Positions 60,620 through 64,000 of a stretch of 64,000 bases of DNA are shown in pieces (position 1 is the stretch's first letter; each line of letters opens with the position of its first letter). The stretch covers positions 51,905,702-51,969,701 of the forward strand of contig JBANSL010000004.1 of NCBI GenBank assembly GCA_037127255.1, written 5' to 3'. Both the position numbers and the translations under genes were made by a program. A model generated the notes under the pieces. The model was not told where the DNA came from, did not search any database, and saw nothing but the letters and a program-made list of their open reading frames with translations. Source of the stretch: Persicaria tinctoria. Taxonomy: Eukaryota; Streptophyta; Magnoliopsida; Caryophyllales; Polygonaceae.

Positions 60620-62150
60620 ATGTGAATTTCAATGACCCCACCCATTATCCCGGGTCAAAACCAAATACGAGGGAAGCGAGTATAAAATACCATCGAAAGT
60701 ATCAAGTCTGGTGACGAGTCAGTCTCTCGGTCAGCTGAACGTTCCAAAGGAAACCATCGTCATGGAAGCACGGAACAAGTAAGGATTAATACCTGAAACT
60801 AACCACGTACGAAGTGGCATATCCCAAATCTCTCAATCTATACCCACTCCGGGGTCAGATATGTCCGTACCCTCTCCGAGATAGGATGCTCGATCATCGC
60901 CGAACCATAATAGATAATGTATGATACCCACATCGGGGTTAATATGTCTATACCCTCACCGAGGTAGTACTCTCGGTCGCCACCGAACCATAATAGATAA
61001 TGTATGATACCCACACGGCCACACCGGGGTTAATATGTCTGTACACTCACCTAGGTAGGACGCTTGGTCGCCACCGAACCATAATAGAGTTCGTACCCTC
61101 ACCGTGGTAGGACGCTTGGTCGGCGCCGAACCATAATAAATATGAGAAGTCATACTCATGCTCTCAAAAGAATCTAACAGGACAACCCGATGGGGCTGGC
61201 CTGTCCTATGACCCTAGAAAAGACTTTAAAGACTCACATATAACAACCGTTCTGTACCAAACTCATAAAGAATACAGATGCTCATTGGTAAATGCAAGTC
61301 CTAAGCATGATACTACATGGCATGCGATATGCAACACCTACATACTATATGACACATCAGACATGAGGTCCGGTAAGCTAGTAAGCTCCCGTAGGAAACT
61401 TACTTGGAGGTGCAGAACAACAATGTAGCAGTAAGAGAGATTAAGGTCACCTAGTAAGCATAATAAACATACAAGTCTAGATTTAAGCACCCAAGCACAA
61501 TTAATTCTATATAAGTTCACATAATCGAAAGTCTCGTCATCACATCTCCATACAATCATCATTATCATTCAACTCATCTCATAATCTCAATATAACTCAT
61601 CATCTCAATATATAATCTCAACATCTCATCATGCTTTAACTCATTATAATATTATATAACAACATATAATAACAAGTATCATCATCGTAACTCATCATAT
61701 ACCATCTCATCTCAACATATTATATCTGAAAATCATTTCCATATCTATCACATTATCATATACTGTTTATACACCATACATCATATTTCATCATTCTAAT
61801 AGCAACATGCTTGCACTCGTATCACATATCATAACATAATTCTCATTCTCAACATAATTCATGCTTTAACATATGTTCATATCATATCACATAACTCCAC
61901 ACATAATATTCACCAAGCCATTCAACAAGTTAAAATCGAATAAGCAAATCCTCAAGTCCCCGAAGTTCTTAAATCTCAAGTTAGGTCAATTTTCATACAT
62001 AGAAGATACGATTTTAAAACCAGGGTATAAATCTTTATTTGTCAAATCATTCTGGTATTCAATAAAACACTTTAAAGTAACATAATAATTCTTCTCATAA
62101 TTTAAATATCCTCAAAATAAATAAATCACTAAGTAAATTAATCATAACAA
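60620..62150 (-). mobile_element. Decayed LTR related to element D
   Basis: Read on the minus strand it shows the landmarks of the element D LTR in the right order. The gttctgcacctccaagtaag block (61390-61415) parallels ctgcatcttcaggtaag (17150-17165), the acggttgttatatg region follows, and ggttttgacccgg (60650-60665) parallels ggttttgacccgactc (17870-17885). Between them are four imperfect tandem units (ccgaaccataatag at 60900, 60983, 61074, 61126) not present in D. No second LTR, primer site or duplication was found, so it is a remnant or solo LTR of a sister family. Confidence 0.6.
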
Positions 62151-62760
62151 TTAGATTAAATTCTTATAATAAGTTATGTATTATGACAGTTAAGCTGGAT
62201 CGCAAATAATATATCACAAGTCAATATAAATTTTTTAACATAACAACTTAATAACAATACCTATAAAACAATGAAATAATTTGGTGAAATGTCCATTTTC
62301 ATATAACCATTTTGCTAAATGTCCATCCTAATCTTCCATTTTGCTAAATGTCCAAAAAAATTTCATAATACCAACTATACCGCTACTACTTTAATTTTAA
62401 CATAAACATTCGTCTTTCCCCGTCCTTCGTGTCTGAGAGTTGAGGAACATATCTCCTTCGTTTTTGTGTCAGCGTCGGCTCGAGGTTTTCTCTCAACGAT
62501 CTGTTTATCGTTTCCGATTTCGTCAATCTGGATCTAAATCGCTTCCCTGGACCCACAATCGATCTCGATCTCGGATCTCGGATCTCGGATCCCTGGATCC
62601 AAAATGATCAACCTCTCGCAGTGTGTTCTCTTCTCCCACCGGCCGACCTCGTCCATGCTCAATCTCCACCAAAATCTCCTACATCTCTATCCGAATTCCA
62701 CTTCAAATACTAATCCTTCGAAGGTTGGATACCTTGCGTTCCCTATATACACCGCAAATA
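62151..62760. other. Intergenic DNA with short repeats
   Basis: ttttgctaaatgtcca occurs twice (62308-62355). gatctcg/gatctcgga repeats occur at 62562-62590. No gene is recognised. Confidence 0.45.
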
Positions 62761-63050
62761 CTTTGTCGGATTGGACGTTGTAGCAACGTTGGTTAGACAT
62801 TGTAGCAACGTGCAATTCGACGTTGTATTTGGTGGTAAATTTTGCCCAAGGGAAAGGGATCCGACGTTGCAACCTGGAACCCAAGCGGGCTTCTTCAGGC
62901 TTAGCAACGTCCATTTGAACGTTGCAACGACGTCAGATTTGATGTTGTTGCTACGTCCAAAACCCCCCAAGGCGAAATATGGGCGGGCTTAGCAACATCC
63001 ATTTTAACGTTGTAACAACGTCAGATATGACGTTGCTAATACTTCCAAAT
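62761..63050. repeat. Block of CAACGT inverted-repeat units
   Basis: The words gcaacgt, acgttg and gacgtt recur at least a dozen times. Two similar units of about 115 bp are visible: ggcttagcaacgtccattt... (62898-62962) and ggcttagcaacatccattt... (62986-63045). Each can fold on itself, since TAGCAACGTC pairs with a later GACGTTGCTA-like word. This looks like the subterminal region of a DNA transposon or an upstream regulatory array. Its ends were not resolved. Confidence 0.55.
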
Positions 63051-63069
63051 TTCCCCCAATCAGCCCCCC

Positions 63070-63077
63070 TATAAAAG
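63070..63077 (+). promoter_or_regulatory. TATA box of the 140-aa ORF
   Basis: TATAAAAG sits in a cccccctataaaaggg context 66 bp upstream of the ATG at 63136, a normal distance for a short plant leader. The stretch between is A/C-rich (aaaatacaacacaacaattcc), as leaders often are. Confidence 0.6.
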
Positions 63078-63135
63078 GGAATGAGGATCGAATTTCAAAA
63101 ATACAACACAACAATTCCACATTTTCATTGCTTCC

Positions 63136-63558
63136 ATGGTGCCGGTTACATCTGGGATAGAAGGCTCAACCCCCTGCATTGATTTTGTAATGAAAAGGGT
63201 TCGTTACCCAATGCCCCCAGAGGAGTCCAACTGTGCTTGCCGCAGTCAAGAATACAGTGGCATGCATCCATGCACGGTCTTTTGGGTCATGTGTGAAAAT
63301 GAGAATCACATTTCCGCACCCTTGCAGTTCCGGTGTCTGTACAACAATGATTTTCATCTGGGCATTCGTGGATCTTATGAGTGGAGGGTTGGAGATCTTC
63401 TTCTTCAACATATTCGGTCATTCTTCCCCGATGTAAGCAGACATGACCGCATTTATGTAGCTCAAACGACATGGATACTTATGAGGGAAGCAAATATGGA
63501 GGTTGGAATCTTTGCATTCAATGAGTTAAAGATTAAACTCATTCCGAAGACGAATTAA
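63136..63558 (+). CDS. Hypothetical protein, 140 aa
   Basis: The frame opens at ATG 63136 (context cttccATGGTG) and ends at TAA 63556-63558. I do not recognise the family. It has nine cysteines, five of them clustered between residues about 33 and 55 (CACRSQEYSGMHPC, VMCENE) and others at 14 and 68. It also has aromatic residues spread through SYEWRVGDLL, and no signal peptide, transmembrane segment or low complexity. A TATA box and a short A-rich leader precede it, which favours a real transcription unit, but the CAACGT repeat block just upstream suggests it may belong to a mobile element. A single exon is assumed. The minus-strand frames across it are shadows. Confidence 0.5.
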   Translation: MVPVTSGIEGSTPCIDFVMKRVRYPMPPEESNCACRSQEYSGMHPCTVFWVMCENENHISAPLQFRCLYNNDFHLGIRGSYEWRVGDLLLQHIRSFFPDVSRHDRIYVAQTTWILMREANMEVGIFAFNELKIKLIPKTN

Positions 63559-63811
63559 GTATAGGCTGGTCGATTGTAAAAAAAATTATGTTGTTATCCA
63601 TAGTGTATTTATTACTTTTAGTAATGCCTCGATGTGTAATCTAATCGTTACCTATCGTTATCTATGATGTGAAGCATTTGCATGTGATTGTTTCTTGTTG
63701 TGAACGGGTAGAAACCACCGAAAATAATAACGCAAACAACACGGACTACAAAAATATAGTATACCTACAAAATACGAAATGTATGTCATAAACAAACAGA
63801 CTATAATGTAT
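63559..63811. other. Spacer, no gene recognised
   Basis: AT-rich sequence that probably includes the 3' end of the 140-aa unit. tgtaaaaaaaattatg follows the stop. Confidence 0.4.
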
Positions 63812-64000
63812 CTACTGCAGAGATCGAATGTAGCCCATGAAATGCTCATACATCTGGTCTAGCTAGGGATGCCCGACCAATGCCTAAATAGCCTGAGTCA
63901 TCTCGTCGACCCGGGCTTGTCGCGCACCAGCCTCAACCTCATCTGGTCCAATGACGTCGTCTGGATGGGTTGGCGCAGCTAGAGGAGCAGGTAGTACCAC
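63812..64000 (-). pseudogene. Degraded reading frame running off the right edge
   Basis: On the minus strand the frame enters from beyond the window and reads VVLPAPLAAPTHPDDVIGPD, EVEAGARQARVDEMTQAI-stop-ALVGHP-stop-LDQMYEHFMGYIRSLQ-stop. The composition and even codon use look coding, but two stops interrupt it. The style suggests the end of a transposon or plant-specific protein. I cannot name it. Confidence 0.35.

Overview
The window is nuclear DNA of a flowering plant, probably a eudicot. The evidence is a spliced plant-type cyclic nucleotide-gated channel gene, a SKU5-similar (multicopper-oxidase-like) gene remnant, REM/B3-type domains, and dense nests of LTR retrotransposons, CACTA and hAT elements. 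Most of the sequence is transposable-element DNA. The only clearly intact multi-exon gene is a group-I CNGC at 53512-58921 (+): 7 coding exons, 713 aa.

Region 1-41156: one small SKU5-similar (SKS) gene remnant has been blown apart. Its coding pieces lie at 469-522, 14861-15089 (then an intron) and 15169-15179, and 40997-41156. Two LTR retrotransposons split them. Element A (523-14860, TSD TCGGC, tRNA-Asp primer site) carries an 7.9-kb CACTA element (6612-14545, TSD TAA) inside its 3' LTR. Element D (15180-40996, TSD TCTTA, initiator-Met primer site) has no visible coding region. D is invaded by minus-strand element B (22011-37576, gag-protease, tRNA-Asp primer site). B's gag is invaded by element C (28372-34462, TSD GCAGG), and C's LTR is invaded by a hAT MITE (32264-32942, TSD CACATAAA). 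The deepest nest is therefore SKS < D < B < C < hAT. The CACTA element carries captured, frameshifted fragments of two metabolic genes: a class-II DAHP synthase (shikimate pathway) and the molybdopterin synthase large subunit (CNX6/MoaE).

Region 41157-50980: hairpin-rich CACTA-like termini, a 59-bp minisatellite, and a compact cluster of five B3-domain genes or gene fragments on alternating strands (42801-46635) with an 89-bp minisatellite between them. These are followed by a gag fragment fused to a coiled-coil transposon ORF on the minus strand, and by a decayed gypsy 3' end.

Region 50980-59160: the CNGC locus. A 1.1-kb hAT MITE (TSD GGCAGAAC) sits in its CT-rich leader, a 9-codon uORF ends 5 nt before the start codon, a truncated SINE lies in intron 1, and a 27-bp piece of exon 7 is duplicated across the last 3' splice site.

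Region 59160-64000: AT-rich intergenic DNA, a decayed reverse-oriented LTR related to element D, a block of CAACGT inverted-repeat units, and a TATA-led 140-aa ORF of unknown function. A degraded reading frame runs off the right edge. Boundaries marked by TSDs are firm. Protein-family calls come from recognising motifs by eye, not from database searches.
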